DNA from: Brevibacillus laterosporus DSM 25
Lineage (GTDB): Bacteria; Bacillota; Bacilli; Brevibacillales; Brevibacillaceae
Assembly: GCF_002706795.1 (NCBI RefSeq)
Contig: NZ_CP017705.1
Coordinates: forward strand, 2,412,001-2,476,000
DNA length: 64,000 nucleotides
Reading direction: 5' to 3'
Both the position numbers and the translations under genes were made by a program. Under the pieces are notes generated by a model. The model made no database searches and was not told where the DNA came from. It worked only from the letters and a program-made list of their open reading frames with translations. This document shows, piece after piece, positions 35,150-45,649 of this stretch (positions within the stretch are counted from its first letter, which is position 1; each line of letters starts with the position of its first letter).

Positions 35150-36103
35150 ATGTTCATCCAATTAGATTTTATCTATTATCTTGCCGGCGTGTTTCTTGTC
35201 ATTATTGCGATTTTAGCGTTAAGAGATAAAAGTAATTCTCGCCGTTTTACCACCTCCCTTTTCTGGGCGTTATTTGCCTTTTCCTTTTTAGGAGGCAAAC
35301 TGGTTTCTTCATTTGTAATGGGAATTGTTGTGTTGCTAATGGCGCTTATTGCTGGCTTGGGCGGGGTCCGACTGGGGACGTACCAGCAAACAACGGATGA
35401 ACAAAGAGAGGCTAGCGCCAAACGCTTTGGGAATCGATTGTTTATCCCAGCACTATTAATTCCAGTTGTGACCGTAATTGGTAGTGTTTTGTTGAAAAAT
35501 GCCAAAATAGGCGAAATATTTTTACTTGATCAACAGAACGTTACACTGGTGAGCTTGGGAGTAGCTTGCTTAGTATCGTTAGTGGTAGCGATGAGCATTA
35601 CCAAAACCAAAGGTATTCAACCAGTAAAAGAGTCTCGTCGTCTGCTGGATGCGATCGGCTGGGCTGCTGTCTTGCCTCAAATGCTAGCCACATTGGGAGC
35701 GCTATTTGGAGCAGCAGGAGTGGGCACAGTGATTGCTGACCTGGTAAGCTCTGCGATTCCGGTGGATAATCGTTTCTTAGTGGTAGTTGCATACGTACTG
35801 GGAATGGCCTTGTTCACGATGGTAATGGGGAATGCATTTGCAGCCTTTCCCGTCATGACTGCTGGTATTGGTCTACCCTTGTTAGTGCAAATGCACGGAG
35901 GAAACCCGGCCGTGTTAGGAGCAATTGGTATGTTTTCTGGTTATTGTGGCACTTTGCTTACTCCGATGGCAGCCAACTTTAATATTGTTCCAGCGGCTCT
36001 ATTAGATTTACCTGATAAGAATGCCGTTATAAAAGCACAGGCTCCTACTGCTTTGCTATTGTTAGGAATTAATATCTTTTTGATGTACTATTTGCTGTTC
36101 TAG
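35150..36103 (+). CDS. DUF979 membrane protein
   Basis: 317 residues with nine or so hydrophobic segments, partner of the DUF969 protein. Conserved-looking stretches include [26 protein letters not shown] and [24 protein letters not shown], reminiscent of organic-anion transporters. The ATG at 35150 is preceded by AAGGTG; the frame opens at 35129 with no better site. Its stop lies ten bases before pcp, so the genes are co-transcribed. Confidence 0.85.
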   Translation: MFIQLDFIYYLAGVFLVIIAILALRDKSNSRRFTTSLFWALFAFSFLGGKLVSSFVMGIVVLLMALIAGLGGVRLGTYQQTTDEQREASAKRFGNRLFIPALLIPVVTVIGSVLLKNAKIGEIFLLDQQNVTLVSLGVACLVSLVVAMSITKTKGIQPVKESRRLLDAIGWAAVLPQMLATLGALFGAAGVGTVIADLVSSAIPVDNRFLVVVAYVLGMALFTMVMGNAFAAFPVMTAGIGLPLLVQMHGGNPAVLGAIGMFSGYCGTLLTPMAANFNIVPAALLDLPDKNAVIKAQAPTALLLLGINIFLMYYLLF

Positions 36104-36113
36104 GGGGAATATC

Positions 36114-36764
36114 ATGATGAAAAAAGTTTTGTTAACTGGTTTTGATCCTTTTGGTGGGGAACAGATTAATCCCGCATGGGAAGCAGTACAACAATGCATA
36201 CAATTTGATATCCCCGATGTCGAAGTAATCATTAAACAAATTCCTACTGTATTTCATCGCTCTCTGGAAGTCTTGGAAACCATCATGGAAGAGGTACAAC
36301 CTGACGTGGTTATTTGTGTCGGACAGGCGGGAGGGCGTGCAGATATCACAGTAGAACGGGTAGCGATTAATACAGATGATGCACGCATTCCGGATAATGA
36401 AGGAAATCAGCCAATCGATCAGCCTATTATAGAAGAGGGGCCGGTAGCTTATTGGTCTACGTTGCCAATTAAGGCTATTGTCAAAGAAGTTCGTCTGGTC
36501 GGGATTCCTGCATCCGTTTCTCAGACAGCCGGTACATTCGTTTGTAATCATCTCTTTTATGGATTGGCTCATCTGATTTCTACGCGTTATACAAGAACAA
36601 AGGGTGGTTTTATTCATATTCCCTATTTACCTGAACAGGCCGTTCGGTTCCCTGGGCAGCCTAGTATGAGCTTGATGTGCGTTATAAAGGCTTTGGAGGT
36701 CGTCGTTCGGACCAGTGTAGGAGTCGAACAAGATATTAAGGCGATAGAAGGACAGATCAGTTAG
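36114..36764 (+). CDS. pcp: Pyrrolidone-carboxylate peptidase
   Basis: 216 residues, a family C15 cysteine peptidase removing N-terminal pyroglutamate from peptides and thus releasing 5-oxoproline for the oxoprolinase. The start [17 protein letters not shown], the glutamate region [18 protein letters not shown], the catalytic Cys in [11 protein letters not shown] and the His in [10 protein letters not shown] are all present. GGGGG lies upstream; ATG 36114 or 36117 are equally possible. Confidence 0.94.
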   Translation: MMKKVLLTGFDPFGGEQINPAWEAVQQCIQFDIPDVEVIIKQIPTVFHRSLEVLETIMEEVQPDVVICVGQAGGRADITVERVAINTDDARIPDNEGNQPIDQPIIEEGPVAYWSTLPIKAIVKEVRLVGIPASVSQTAGTFVCNHLFYGLAHLISTRYTRTKGGFIHIPYLPEQAVRFPGQPSMSLMCVIKALEVVVRTSVGVEQDIKAIEGQIS

Positions 36765-36787
36765 AGATAGATGGTAGAGGTGATCAG

Positions 36788-37564
36788 GTGAAGCAAAAGC
36801 CAGATAAACAGATAGAAGGACAAACGATCGAACAAAAATGGCCTGTTCAAATTCTACCGCTTGGAGATGCAGCAGTGTTGGTGCAATTCAAATTGGCGGA
36901 CAATGGTAACGCGGATATTTACCAGCTTGTACAGGCTTTTGCTACTCATATCGAACAGCATCCGTTTCCAGGCATGATTGAATTTGTGCCGGCTTTTACA
37001 AGTGTGGCGATTTATTATGATCCTATCACGGTTAAACAGGTAGTGAACCAACAGTCAGACAGCACCGCATATGAGATCGTAGTGAATAAAGTGCGTGGGA
37101 TGTTAGCAGGGCATATTAGCCAATTAGAGAGTCACTCCCGAGTAATTGAAATTCCCGTTTGCTACGGAGGAGAGTATGGACCAGATTTGGAGGAGGTAGC
37201 CAAGTATCATCAGCTTGCTCCAGAAGAAGTTATTCGTATTCATTCCCAGGCTATGTATAAGGTTTATATGATTGGTTTTGCACCTGGGTTCCCGTATCTT
37301 GGAGGAATGTCCACTGAGATTGCTACTCCAAGAAGAGCTTCCCCACGCTTACAGATTCCCGCTGGCTCAGTAGGTATCGGTGGAGAGCAGACGGGCGTCT
37401 ATCCGATAGAAACCCCAGGCGGTTGGCAGTTGATTGGTCGGACACCTCTTGCGTTGTTTCGCCCCAAACAGAATCCACCTAGCTACTTACAAGCAGGTGA
37501 TACTGTCCGCTTCCGTCCGATTACCCAACAGGAATATCTGGAATGGGGAGGGGAAGAGTCATGA
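36788..37564 (+). CDS. pxpB: 5-oxoprolinase subunit B (KipI family)
   Basis: 258 residues. It has an N-terminal domain and a cyclophilin-like C-terminal domain with IPVCYGGEYGPDLEEVA, YMIGFAPGFPYLGGM and TPGGWQLIGRTP, the family hallmarks. In B. subtilis this protein was first described as KipI, an inhibitor of the sporulation kinase KinA, and is now also known as an oxoprolinase subunit. GTG start with AGAGGTG upstream. It ends in an ATGA overlap with the next gene, so the two subunits are made together. Confidence 0.93.
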   Translation: MKQKPDKQIEGQTIEQKWPVQILPLGDAAVLVQFKLADNGNADIYQLVQAFATHIEQHPFPGMIEFVPAFTSVAIYYDPITVKQVVNQQSDSTAYEIVVNKVRGMLAGHISQLESHSRVIEIPVCYGGEYGPDLEEVAKYHQLAPEEVIRIHSQAMYKVYMIGFAPGFPYLGGMSTEIATPRRASPRLQIPAGSVGIGGEQTGVYPIETPGGWQLIGRTPLALFRPKQNPPSYLQAGDTVRFRPITQQEYLEWGGEES

Positions 37565-38580
37565 GTATACGTGTTATCAAACCGGGGTTGCTCACATTGA
37601 TCCAGGATCAAGGGCGGTTTGGCTTTCGAAAATATGGGGTTGTTACCAGCGAAGCGATGGACCCTATGGCCTTGCGAATTGCCAACATGCTGGTGGGCAA
37701 TGCAGAGCAGCTTGCCACGTTAGAGATGACGCTTACAGGAGCAGAGTTAGCTTTTGAGCACGATAGCCTCATTGCAATTACAGGAGCAGAGTTGTCTTTT
37801 ACAATCAATGGTGAGCGTTTACCTATGTGGCGTCCTATTTTTGTCAGATCAGGTACGGTTGTGAAAGGTGGAGGTTGTCGGACGGGCTGTCGCGCTTACC
37901 TAGCTATTGCAGGTGGGATTGAGGTCGAGCAGGTGCTAGGTAGCCGCAGTACATATGCGCGTGCAGGAATGGGGGGCTATCAGGGCAGAAGCTTACAGGC
38001 AGGCGACTATATATCAGTGGGCGAGCCAGCTAATGTGACGCGCGCTTTTCTGGAGAAATGGTACAACAGGTTGGCCAAGCAGACATCATTGAGGAGCTGG
38101 ACAAGTGTAGATTGGAGTGTTAGCGCTGATTGCCTAGCGACGTACCGAAGAAATCCACAAGTGCGCATTAGTCGAGGAACCCATTTTTCCTTGTTTACAT
38201 CAGAAAGCCAACAGAATTTATTTCAATCCCCCTATAAAATTACGCCCCAATCAGACCGCATGGGCTATCGTCTTCAGGGGGCGATGCTTGATTTGGTAGA
38301 ACCGATTGAATTATTATCAGAGGCTGTAGCCTTTGGGACGATTCAGGTACCGGCAGAGGGGTACCCTATTATTTTACTCGCTGATCGACAGACGACGGGA
38401 GGTTACCCACGAATTGGTCAGGTTGCTACAGTAGATTTACCGATTTTGGCCCAGATGAAGCCAGGGGAAGAGATCATGTTTACAGAGATAGAAAGGGACG
38501 AATCTGAAAAGCTACTGATGGAGCGGGAACAATTTTTTATTGAACTGCAGCAAGGCATTCTTTTGCAAATGATGCGGTAG
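37561..38580 (+). CDS. pxpC: 5-oxoprolinase subunit C (KipA family)
   Basis: 339 residues, third subunit of the ATP-dependent 5-oxoprolinase and biotin-dependent-carboxylase-like. Motifs include KPGLLTLIQDQGRFGFRKYGV near the start, GCRAYLAIAGGIEVEQVLGSRSTYARAG, SDRMGYRLQG and TTGGYPRIGQVATVDLP. The ATG at 37561 follows GGGGAGGGGAAG and overlaps the pxpB stop by four bases. Last gene of the locus; a terminator follows. Confidence 0.93.
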   Translation: MSIRVIKPGLLTLIQDQGRFGFRKYGVVTSEAMDPMALRIANMLVGNAEQLATLEMTLTGAELAFEHDSLIAITGAELSFTINGERLPMWRPIFVRSGTVVKGGGCRTGCRAYLAIAGGIEVEQVLGSRSTYARAGMGGYQGRSLQAGDYISVGEPANVTRAFLEKWYNRLAKQTSLRSWTSVDWSVSADCLATYRRNPQVRISRGTHFSLFTSESQQNLFQSPYKITPQSDRMGYRLQGAMLDLVEPIELLSEAVAFGTIQVPAEGYPIILLADRQTTGGYPRIGQVATVDLPILAQMKPGEEIMFTEIERDESEKLLMEREQFFIELQQGILLQMMR

Positions 38581-38623
38581 TCATAGAGCTAATTCACTTT
38601 AGTAGAATCCTTATTTTCACACC

Positions 38624-38666
38624 TAAGCATATTCTTGTGCATGTCGCAGGAAATATGCTTTTTTTG
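38624..38666 (+). terminator. Terminator of the 5-oxoproline locus
   Basis: AAGCATATT (38624-38632) / AATATGCTT (38652-38660) followed by a run of T. Confidence 0.75.
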
Positions 38667-38668
38667 TT

Positions 38669-38707
38669 TAATTCCAACTTGACATATAGGAATTATGTGA
38701 TTAAACT
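38669..38707 (+). promoter_or_regulatory. Promoter and CymR-like box of the sulfur-uptake operon
   Basis: TTGACA (38679-38684), a 17-base spacer and TAAACT (38702-38707) form the promoter. The -35 lies inside a 27-bp dyad (38669-38695) whose ends are TAATTCC and GGAATTA, closely matching the CymR motif of B. subtilis as I remember it (right half A-N3-ATMGGAATTW). CymR, with the cysteine synthase CysK, represses sulfur genes when cysteine is plentiful. Its position on the -35 fits repression. Confidence 0.65.
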
Positions 38708-38776
38708 CAAATACAAAGTTTCCTAATTTTTGATGTCTATCAAAAAGGTGGAACAGGCATAAAGGAGGCAAACGGT

Positions 38777-38965
38777 ATGTCTGAACAACAACAGGCAAGT
38801 CGACAAGACCTATGGATGCAGAAAATTTTAGATGCTTTGAAAGGTATTGAGTATGGCTCCGTGCATATTACGATCCATGATTCGAACATCACACAAATTG
38901 AGCGTGTGGAGCGTCATCGTTATTCGTTAGAAAAGAAAGAATTTTCAAAAAGACAAAAAGGATAG
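38777..38965 (+). CDS. YezD-family small protein
   Basis: 62 residues, matching the DUF2292/YezD family: LDALKGIEYGSVHITIHDSNITQIERVERHRY. Members are often the first gene of sulfate or thiosulfate uptake operons in Bacilli, and their biochemical role is unknown. AAAGGAGG lies upstream of the ATG. It is the first gene behind the CymR-like box and is followed, after an imperfect hairpin, by the ABC transporter genes. Confidence 0.85.
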   Translation: MSEQQQASRQDLWMQKILDALKGIEYGSVHITIHDSNITQIERVERHRYSLEKKEFSKRQKG

Positions 38966-38984
38966 AGTGCCGATCGGACAACCG

Positions 38985-39034
38985 AAGGCTCCTTACGTTC
39001 GCCAGTGAAGGATGAGCGAGAGGAGTCTTTTTTT
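38985..39034 (+). terminator. Hairpin between the YezD gene and the sulfate-binding protein gene
   Basis: AAGGCTCCT...AGGAGTCTT with G-T wobble and seven T after it. It may partly terminate, setting a higher level for the first gene. Confidence 0.45.
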
Positions 39035-39092
39035 GTATACATGTGCAACATGCTTGATCGGATGAACTAGAGAAGATTAGGGAGGTAACTCA

Positions 39093-40235
39093 ATGAAAAT
39101 AAGCTCTACGATCATAACCAATGCATCATTTCTAAACAGAAAAAAGCGACTTCGATGGTTAACCTGTTTTCTTTCCGGTAGTTTGGCGCTTGTAGTAGCA
39201 GGATGCGGAGGGGGAGCATTCCCGACAGGTTCAGAGACTGATAAAGGAGCTAACGGAGCAGGTAGCACCACAGCTGTTTCTAGCAATGATAAACAGTCGT
39301 CTAAACCAATTGAGCTACTAAATGTTTCCTATGATCCGACACGTGAGTTATACCAGGCTTATAACAAAGGCTTTATTGATTACTGGCAAAACAAAACAGG
39401 TCAAACTGTTACCATCAAGCAATCACATGGTGGCTCTGGTAAGCAATCACGCTCAGTTATTGATGGGCTGGGAGCTGACGTTGTCACGTTAGCGCTTGCA
39501 TATGACATTGATGCTATTGCAGATAAAGGACTTATTCAAAAAGAATGGCAATCCCGCTTGGAACAAAAAAGCTCCCCTTATACCTCTACCATTGTGTTTC
39601 TCGTTCGTAAGGGTAATCCAAAGCAGATTAAGGATTGGAACGACTTACTAAAACAAGACGTTCAAGTAATAACGCCTAATCCTAAAACGTCAGGAGGGGC
39701 TAGATGGAACTACTTAGCTGCTTGGGGCTATGCCAAACAACTCAACCCCAACAGCGACGAAAAGGCTAAAGAATTTGTGCAACAGCTATTTAAGCATGTG
39801 CCCGTTCTGGATTCTGGAGCGCGCGGTTCCACAACAACTTTTGTCGAGCGGGGAATTGGCGATGTACTTCTTGCTTGGGAAAATGAAGCGTTTTTGGCAA
39901 TCAATGAAATCGGGAAGGACAAAGTGGAAATCGTCGTACCCTCCGTTAGTATTTTAGCAGAGCCACCTGTGACCGTCGTGGATAAAGTCACTGACAAAAA
40001 AGGTACAAAAGAAGTAGCAGAGGCTTATCTGAAATACTTGTATTCGGAGGAAGGGCAGAAAATTGCAGCTGCGAATTTTTACCGGCCACGACTAGAGTCT
40101 GTAGCCAAAGCATATGAAAATCAATTTCCTACCATCAAGCTCTTCACTATTGAAGAAATAGCTGGAAATTGGCAGGAAGCTCATCGAGTCCATTTTGCTG
40201 ATGGAGGAATTTTTGATCAAATTTATCAACCATAA
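39093..40235 (+). CDS. Sulfate/thiosulfate-binding lipoprotein
   Basis: 380 residues with a long signal peptide ending in a lipobox (LVVAGC), then a linker and a type II binding-protein fold. Motifs of the SbpA/CysP family are evident: [20 protein letters not shown] at the N-terminus of the mature part, [42 protein letters not shown] and [10 protein letters not shown]. It captures sulfate or thiosulfate for the ABC importer encoded downstream. ATG start with GGGAGG seven bases upstream. Confidence 0.92.
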   Translation: MKISSTIITNASFLNRKKRLRWLTCFLSGSLALVVAGCGGGAFPTGSETDKGANGAGSTTAVSSNDKQSSKPIELLNVSYDPTRELYQAYNKGFIDYWQNKTGQTVTIKQSHGGSGKQSRSVIDGLGADVVTLALAYDIDAIADKGLIQKEWQSRLEQKSSPYTSTIVFLVRKGNPKQIKDWNDLLKQDVQVITPNPKTSGGARWNYLAAWGYAKQLNPNSDEKAKEFVQQLFKHVPVLDSGARGSTTTFVERGIGDVLLAWENEAFLAINEIGKDKVEIVVPSVSILAEPPVTVVDKVTDKKGTKEVAEAYLKYLYSEEGQKIAAANFYRPRLESVAKAYENQFPTIKLFTIEEIAGNWQEAHRVHFADGGIFDQIYQP

Positions 40236-40275
40236 CGTGTATTAGAATCAACTGACTCACAAGGTGGTGTAAAAC

Positions 40276-41115
40276 ATGAAAAACAGCTGGAAACAGTCGA
40301 GTATCATACCAGGATTCGGTTTATCGCTAGGGTATACGGTTGTCTATGTAAGCCTCCTTGTTCTATTTCCGTTATCTGTGCTTGTGTTATCGACTAGCTC
40401 TCTTAGCTGGGATCAATTTCTAGCTATTGTACTTGCTGATCGCGTGATTGCATCCTATAAGCTTAGTTTTTTAGCTTCTCTGGTAGCAGCCTTAGTAAAT
40501 ACGGTGTTTGGGTTACTGATCGCTTGGGTACTGGTACGTTATCGCTTTCCTGGCAAAAAAATTCTTGATGGACTAGTTGATCTGCCTTTTGCCTTACCCA
40601 CTGCGGTAGCTGGTATTTCTCTTACGTCGGTCTATGCACCTAACGGCTGGATTGGGCAATATATAGAGCCTCTGGGCATTAAGGTGGCATTTACATCACT
40701 CGGAGTTACGGTTGCCTTCATTTTCATTGGGATACCGTTCGTGATTCGCACTGTTCAACCTGTATTGCAGGATGTGGATCGGCAAATGGAAGAGGCAGCT
40801 GCGAGTCTCGGTGCCGCTCGGTGGATTACGTTTTGGCGAGTTATTTTCCCTCAGCTCTTACCTGCCTTGCTAACAGGCTTCACGTTAGCCTTAGCTAGAG
40901 CAGTTGGCGAGTATGGCTCTGTTGTATTTATATCAGGAAATATGCCGATGAAAACTGAAATTACTCCACTTTTAATTATGACAAAGCTAGAGCAGTTTGA
41001 TTATGCAGGAGCAACAGCGATTGCTTCGGTCATGCTGTTGTTATCGTTTGTTATTCTGCTGTTGACCAATGTTTTACAGTGGTGGAGTCGGAGAATGTAT
41101 CGAATGGACACATAG
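40276..41115 (+). CDS. cysT: Sulfate/thiosulfate ABC transporter permease CysT (CysU)
   Basis: 279 residues with six or so membrane spans. The family motif [15 protein letters not shown] and the ATPase-contact loop [30 protein letters not shown] identify the CysT branch, as does the ending [15 protein letters not shown]. It forms the membrane channel with CysW. Eighteen bases separate it from the next gene. Confidence 0.92.
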   Translation: MKNSWKQSSIIPGFGLSLGYTVVYVSLLVLFPLSVLVLSTSSLSWDQFLAIVLADRVIASYKLSFLASLVAALVNTVFGLLIAWVLVRYRFPGKKILDGLVDLPFALPTAVAGISLTSVYAPNGWIGQYIEPLGIKVAFTSLGVTVAFIFIGIPFVIRTVQPVLQDVDRQMEEAAASLGAARWITFWRVIFPQLLPALLTGFTLALARAVGEYGSVVFISGNMPMKTEITPLLIMTKLEQFDYAGATAIASVMLLLSFVILLLTNVLQWWSRRMYRMDT

Positions 41116-41132
41116 AAAAGGAGAGGATACAC

Positions 41133-42026
41133 ATGTCATTGTCTAACCAATCTGATACTGCCAAACACCCAGGGGCTTGGATCATGATCGTACTCTCCGT
41201 ACTGTTTTTGGGATTGTTTTTGATTGTGCCGTTATTATCGGTGTTTACAGAGGCACTAAAGCACGGGTTCCAACCATTTTGGGAGGCAATCGCTGAACCG
41301 GATGCGGTAGCAGCAATACAGCTTACTCTGCTGGTTGCTGTAATTTCTGTTCCACTAAATGCGGTGTTTGGGATTGCGGCGGCTTGGACCATTGCCAAAT
41401 ATCAGTTTCGGGGGAAAAGTATTCTACTCACCTTAATCGATTTGCCTGTAGCTGTTTCTCCTGTTATCTCGGGGTTCTTGTTTGTACTGTTATTTGGTAC
41501 GCAAGGATTGCTTGGACCGTGGTTAGAAACCTACGATATCAAAATCATCTTTGCGGTGCCTGGCATTATTTTAGCAACCATTTTCGTTACCTTTCCCTAT
41601 GTAGCACGTGAACTGATTCCTGCCATGCAATCGCTGGGAAATGATGAAGAGGAAGCGGCATTGTCACTTGGAGCTACGGGATGGCAAACCTTCTGGCGCG
41701 TCACATTACCTAATCTTAAATGGGGGTTGTTGTATGGAATTATCCTTTGTAATGCGCGTGCCATGGGCGAATTTGGTGCGGTTTCTGTCGTATCAGGACA
41801 TATTCGTGGTATGACTAACACGGTGCCACTGCAAGTGGAAATTTTATATAACGAATATAATTTTGTAGCGGCCTTTGCCGTAGCCACTCTATTAGCCTTT
41901 TTAGCCATCGTGACCCTTATCATTAAGAGCATAATGGAATGGAAAGCTGAGCGGCAATACAAACAGAAGAATGTAGACGTAACTGTCTGGGGTTATGAAA
42001 CGGGGGAGGGTATACATGGGCATTGA
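41133..42026 (+). CDS. cysW: Sulfate/thiosulfate ABC transporter permease CysW
   Basis: 297 residues. The family motifs [13 protein letters not shown] and [28 protein letters not shown] are present, as is [27 protein letters not shown], characteristic of CysW. AAAAGGAG precedes the ATG at 41133; the frame opens at 41079 but that part overlaps cysT. Its end overlaps cysA by 11 bases, indicating coupled translation. Confidence 0.92.
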   Translation: MSLSNQSDTAKHPGAWIMIVLSVLFLGLFLIVPLLSVFTEALKHGFQPFWEAIAEPDAVAAIQLTLLVAVISVPLNAVFGIAAAWTIAKYQFRGKSILLTLIDLPVAVSPVISGFLFVLLFGTQGLLGPWLETYDIKIIFAVPGIILATIFVTFPYVARELIPAMQSLGNDEEEAALSLGATGWQTFWRVTLPNLKWGLLYGIILCNARAMGEFGAVSVVSGHIRGMTNTVPLQVEILYNEYNFVAAFAVATLLAFLAIVTLIIKSIMEWKAERQYKQKNVDVTVWGYETGEGIHGH

Positions 42027-43149
42027 AATTAAGCAGGTATCCAAAAGCTTTGGGGCATTTTCTGCCCTTGATCATATTAACTTACAGATTCCAAGTGGAG
42101 AGTTAGTTGCACTATTGGGACCTTCAGGATCGGGAAAAACCACCTTGCTTCGGCTTATTGCGGGTCTTGAGCAGATGGAGCGGGGAGTCATACGCTTTGA
42201 TGGGGTAGATGCCACTAGGAAAACAGTTCAGGAGAGAAGGGTTGGATTTGTCTTTCAGCATTATGCTCTATTTCGTCACATGAGTGTATTTGATAATATT
42301 GCCTTTGGTCTACAAGTGCTTCCCCGTGGAAAGCGTCCTTCTAAAGACAGCATTCGAACAAAAGTAATGGAGCTACTTCGCTTAGTTCAATTGAATGGAC
42401 TAGAATCACGTTTCCCTAGTCAACTGTCTGGTGGGCAACGACAACGGGTTGCACTAGCTCGTGCACTTGCCATTGAACCAAACGTATTATTATTGGATGA
42501 ACCGTTTGGGGCACTCGACGCGCAGGTACGACAGGAACTACGTCGTTGGCTCAAACAATTGCACAATACGCTTAAAATCACTACCGTGTTCGTGACCCAT
42601 GATCAAGAGGAAGCCCTGGAGATGGCAGATCAAGTGGTGATAGTAAACAAGGGTAAAATTGAACAAGTGGGAACGCCTATCGAAGTCTATCAGAGTCCTA
42701 GTAATCCCTTCGTGTATAGCTTTTTAGGAAGAGTAAATCAATTTCGTGTTTGTGGACACGAAGGAACTATTCATATGGGACATCTATCGTGGAAATCAGA
42801 AGAAGTTTTGAACTGGAATCATACAGAAGCAGTTGGTTACATCAGGCCTCATCAGATGGAGCTATCGCGCACTTCAAAAGGGGAAAGCTGGGCTGAAGCT
42901 ACTTTGTTACATGTCTCTTTATTGGGACCACTTGTCCGTCTAGAATGTCAGTTAACGGTAGATGGAACGTTGTTTGAATTAGAGCTAAATGGCGAGCAAT
43001 ATCGAGAGCTTTGGGAGGATTCTTCTCGGCAACTCTATGTAAACCTTAAATCAATTCGATTGTTTCCAGTCAAGCAATCTCAGCACCAATCGGTCAAAAG
43101 GGTCAACATGCAATCTGTTTCGCTTACGATGTCAGAAATCAAGGTGTGA
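42016..43149 (+). CDS. cysA: Sulfate/thiosulfate ABC transporter ATP-binding protein CysA
   Basis: 377 residues: an ATPase domain (about 1-235) with Walker [11 protein letters not shown]-loop [12 protein letters not shown], signature LSGGQRQR, Walker [17 protein letters not shown] and switch His (FVTHDQEEA). A C-terminal regulatory region follows (RPHQMELSR). It powers the CysT-CysW channel from the cytoplasmic side. Start at 42016 with GGAGG six bases upstream. Last gene of the operon. Confidence 0.93.
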   Translation: MGIEIKQVSKSFGAFSALDHINLQIPSGELVALLGPSGSGKTTLLRLIAGLEQMERGVIRFDGVDATRKTVQERRVGFVFQHYALFRHMSVFDNIAFGLQVLPRGKRPSKDSIRTKVMELLRLVQLNGLESRFPSQLSGGQRQRVALARALAIEPNVLLLDEPFGALDAQVRQELRRWLKQLHNTLKITTVFVTHDQEEALEMADQVVIVNKGKIEQVGTPIEVYQSPSNPFVYSFLGRVNQFRVCGHEGTIHMGHLSWKSEEVLNWNHTEAVGYIRPHQMELSRTSKGESWAEATLLHVSLLGPLVRLECQLTVDGTLFELELNGEQYRELWEDSSRQLYVNLKSIRLFPVKQSQHQSVKRVNMQSVSLTMSEIKV

Positions 43150-43158
43150 GGAAAATGC

Positions 43159-43195
43159 AAAAACCAACCATCGCGAAATGCTTTGGTTGGTTTTT
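43159..43195. terminator. Bidirectional terminator after cysA
   Basis: AAAAACCAACCA / TGGTTGGTTTTT with a 13-base loop, between convergent genes. Confidence 0.88.
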
Positions 43196-43203
43196 GCTTT
43201 ATT

Positions 43204-45354
43204 TTATAATCCAGCGGGTAGCTGATGCTGGGAGTAAATCTCTAATAATCGAAGAACATCATCAATTTGATCGGTCTGCAATAAGGTTTGCAATGCTTCT
43301 GGAGAAGAGAGAACTGCTGTTAGCTGAGCCAATGCGCGCAGATGTGACTCATTATCTACAGCCGCTAGTACAATAAATAACTGTGCAGAATGCTCTGGCC
43401 TTTCTGAGAAGGATACGGGATGCTTTAATTGTAGGAAGCTCATGCTCAATCGTTGGACGCCATCCTGTGGTCTAGAGTGCGGAATAGCAATTTTCGGTGC
43501 GATTACAATGTATGGTCCATGATCATACACGGAGCGAATCATGGCGTCCACATATGAAGGTAGAATACTTCCATTGCGAACTAAAGGTGCTGAGGCGAGT
43601 CGAATCGCTTCTTCCCAATTAGCCACGGTTTGTGCTACCTGAATTTGATCCTTCGTAAGTATGTCTGCAACAGTGGGCTTATAGGAAAGCTCTTTACTTA
43701 AAGCAGCAGGTTCCAGAAGGTATTCCTTTAACTCTTGATGGAGAGCTTCTTCATTTTCTATCACTGCATGACGACGAATGATAGACATCATGCCTTCTAA
43801 CGATTCTGTCGGCTGCTTGTCTTTGTCAGAGATATAGGCTCCTACTCGTCTTAATAAGCGAGCCTTTTCTGCGTCGTTAAGAATTGGATTTACCACATAG
43901 ACGGGTGCATCGCTTTTTGTCAAAGTGGTAGTAGAAAAAATCAGATCAACATCATAAGATTGGGATTCATACTCTCGTAAGGAAACCGTCTTATAAATAT
44001 CAATGGATGAGAATAGGTTTTCTAACTGATTTTGCAGAATAAGTGAGGTACCAATGCCGTTTGGACATACGATCAGTGCTCTTTTTCGCGGTGCGGGATT
44101 CGCTCCTTGCTTTCGCAACCATGCTCCAAAATGCATAGCAATATAAGCGATCTCATCCTCACATACCTGTTGCCCGACCAGCTGTTCAAAATGAACAATA
44201 ACCTTCTGAGTTAGTAAGAAAATTTCATGATAGTGTGTTTTAATGGAATCAATCAGCGGATTGTCCATATTAATTCCGTACTTGATTCGATAAAAGGCAG
44301 GTTTGAGGTGCAGCATTAAATCACGTTTTAACCCATCTTGGTCTTCAAACATAATACAAGCGAACTTTTGAAAGTCAGTAACCATACGACGAACAGCTTC
44401 CAATAGCATTTGAGTATGAGTATTTTCCTGATCCGAATGATATTGGTTCATCACACGAGCGCCTAAGAGATGCGTAGCAATGTAATAGGTTTCATCTTCT
44501 GGTATATCAATTTGTAGAGTTTTCGACAGTTCATTGCTTATATAGGTCGCGGCTTCAAAATGCTTTGTTTTTTTCAATACTTCTTTCTCTTCCATATCAA
44601 TTGTGACATGCTGTCCACGACTAAATCGCTTACGGAACAAATGGATGTGAATACTTAAGCTCTCCAGAACCTCATCGGTATATTGAATGCCTAATAAGCG
44701 CTCGCAAACTGATAGGGCTTCGCGGATCACCTGAATTTCTTTTGTTTTCAAGAAATCCTCTTGCTGTTCCTCTGCTACCAGTGAAGTAGAATGTGCCATC
44801 GTTTGAATGTGGGAGATGAGTTGATTCCAGCTTTGAGTTGTTACAGCCTGAGAGAGATAGAAAATAAGTGCTTTTCGTTTGTCCTGCTCTTCACCTTGAA
44901 TGAAGTAGCCTTGTTTGCGGTCAAAATTGAGCGATATATGGAAGGTATGAAGCTCCATTTTTAATTTTTTCAGATCGTCCAGGGTGGTGTTGCGACTAAC
45001 ACCTAGCCGATTCATCAAATCTTCTAGCAAGATACGCCCTTCTCGGGTTAAGAGATAGATCGTTAGCCAAGCCTTACGCTCCTTGGCGGAATACTCATAT
45101 TGCCATTTCTTCATACCTTGAAGTTTATCAGGTATTTTTTGTTTGGTCAGTTCGTCTATATAGTAGCCGGTGCTTCGGATATATTGAACAGTAGGGAGTT
45201 GATTTTCTTCCAGCCAATCGTTTATTTTGTTCATATCATAATAAAGTGTACGTTTCGAAATTCCTTGTGATTCTAAGAGCTCCTGTACGGTTACATATGA
45301 GTCAGCTTGCATAATTTTATGCAAAATCGCAGCGCTTCGTTTATCGAGCGACAT
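43204..45354 (-). CDS. PRD-containing PTS-controlled transcriptional activator (MtlR/LicR type)
   Basis: 716 residues. Order of domains: two helix-turn-helix regions (about 1-170), two PTS regulation domains (about 190-400, with HIHLFRKRF, ATHLLGARVM, and AYIAMHFGAWL), an EIIB-like domain with Cys in ALIVCPNGIGTS, and an EIIA domain with His in IAIPHSRPQDG. This is the DNA-binding branch (MtlR, LicR, ManR), whose activity is set by phosphorylation from HPr and an EII. No cognate PTS permease adjoins; the only neighbour is a divergent Gfo/Idh/MocA dehydrogenase, so its sugar is uncertain. AAAGGAGG precedes the ATG. Confidence 0.85.
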   Translation of the reverse strand: MSLDKRSAAILHKIMQADSYVTVQELLESQGISKRTLYYDMNKINDWLEENQLPTVQYIRSTGYYIDELTKQKIPDKLQGMKKWQYEYSAKERKAWLTIYLLTREGRILLEDLMNRLGVSRNTTLDDLKKLKMELHTFHISLNFDRKQGYFIQGEEQDKRKALIFYLSQAVTTQSWNQLISHIQTMAHSTSLVAEEQQEDFLKTKEIQVIREALSVCERLLGIQYTDEVLESLSIHIHLFRKRFSRGQHVTIDMEEKEVLKKTKHFEAATYISNELSKTLQIDIPEDETYYIATHLLGARVMNQYHSDQENTHTQMLLEAVRRMVTDFQKFACIMFEDQDGLKRDLMLHLKPAFYRIKYGINMDNPLIDSIKTHYHEIFLLTQKVIVHFEQLVGQQVCEDEIAYIAMHFGAWLRKQGANPAPRKRALIVCPNGIGTSLILQNQLENLFSSIDIYKTVSLREYESQSYDVDLIFSTTTLTKSDAPVYVVNPILNDAEKARLLRRVGAYISDKDKQPTESLEGMMSIIRRHAVIENEEALHQELKEYLLEPAALSKELSYKPTVADILTKDQIQVAQTVANWEEAIRLASAPLVRNGSILPSYVDAMIRSVYDHGPYIVIAPKIAIPHSRPQDGVQRLSMSFLQLKHPVSFSERPEHSAQLFIVLAAVDNESHLRALAQLTAVLSSPEALQTLLQTDQIDDVLRLLEIYSQHQLPAGL

Positions 45355-45649
45355 GGATACAACCTCCTTTGCCAGTTGATCTGTTGCCAGGTAATTTGCA
45401 AAGATTGGATAGAAGCAAAAGATGATCGATATGATTACCTTCTATTAGGCTCATTATAAAGCAGGATGACATAATTAGAGAAGACCAAAAACTAGTAATC
45501 TTTTGTGCATAAGTTGGACTAATATAAATGAGACTATTCAGCGCGCACTCTATTCTTGGAAACTCTATATTTTTCATTTATGATAAGAAAACCAGACGAG
45601 CATGCAGAATAACATAGAGATAGGATTCCATTTGCAGGAGGGAATGAAA

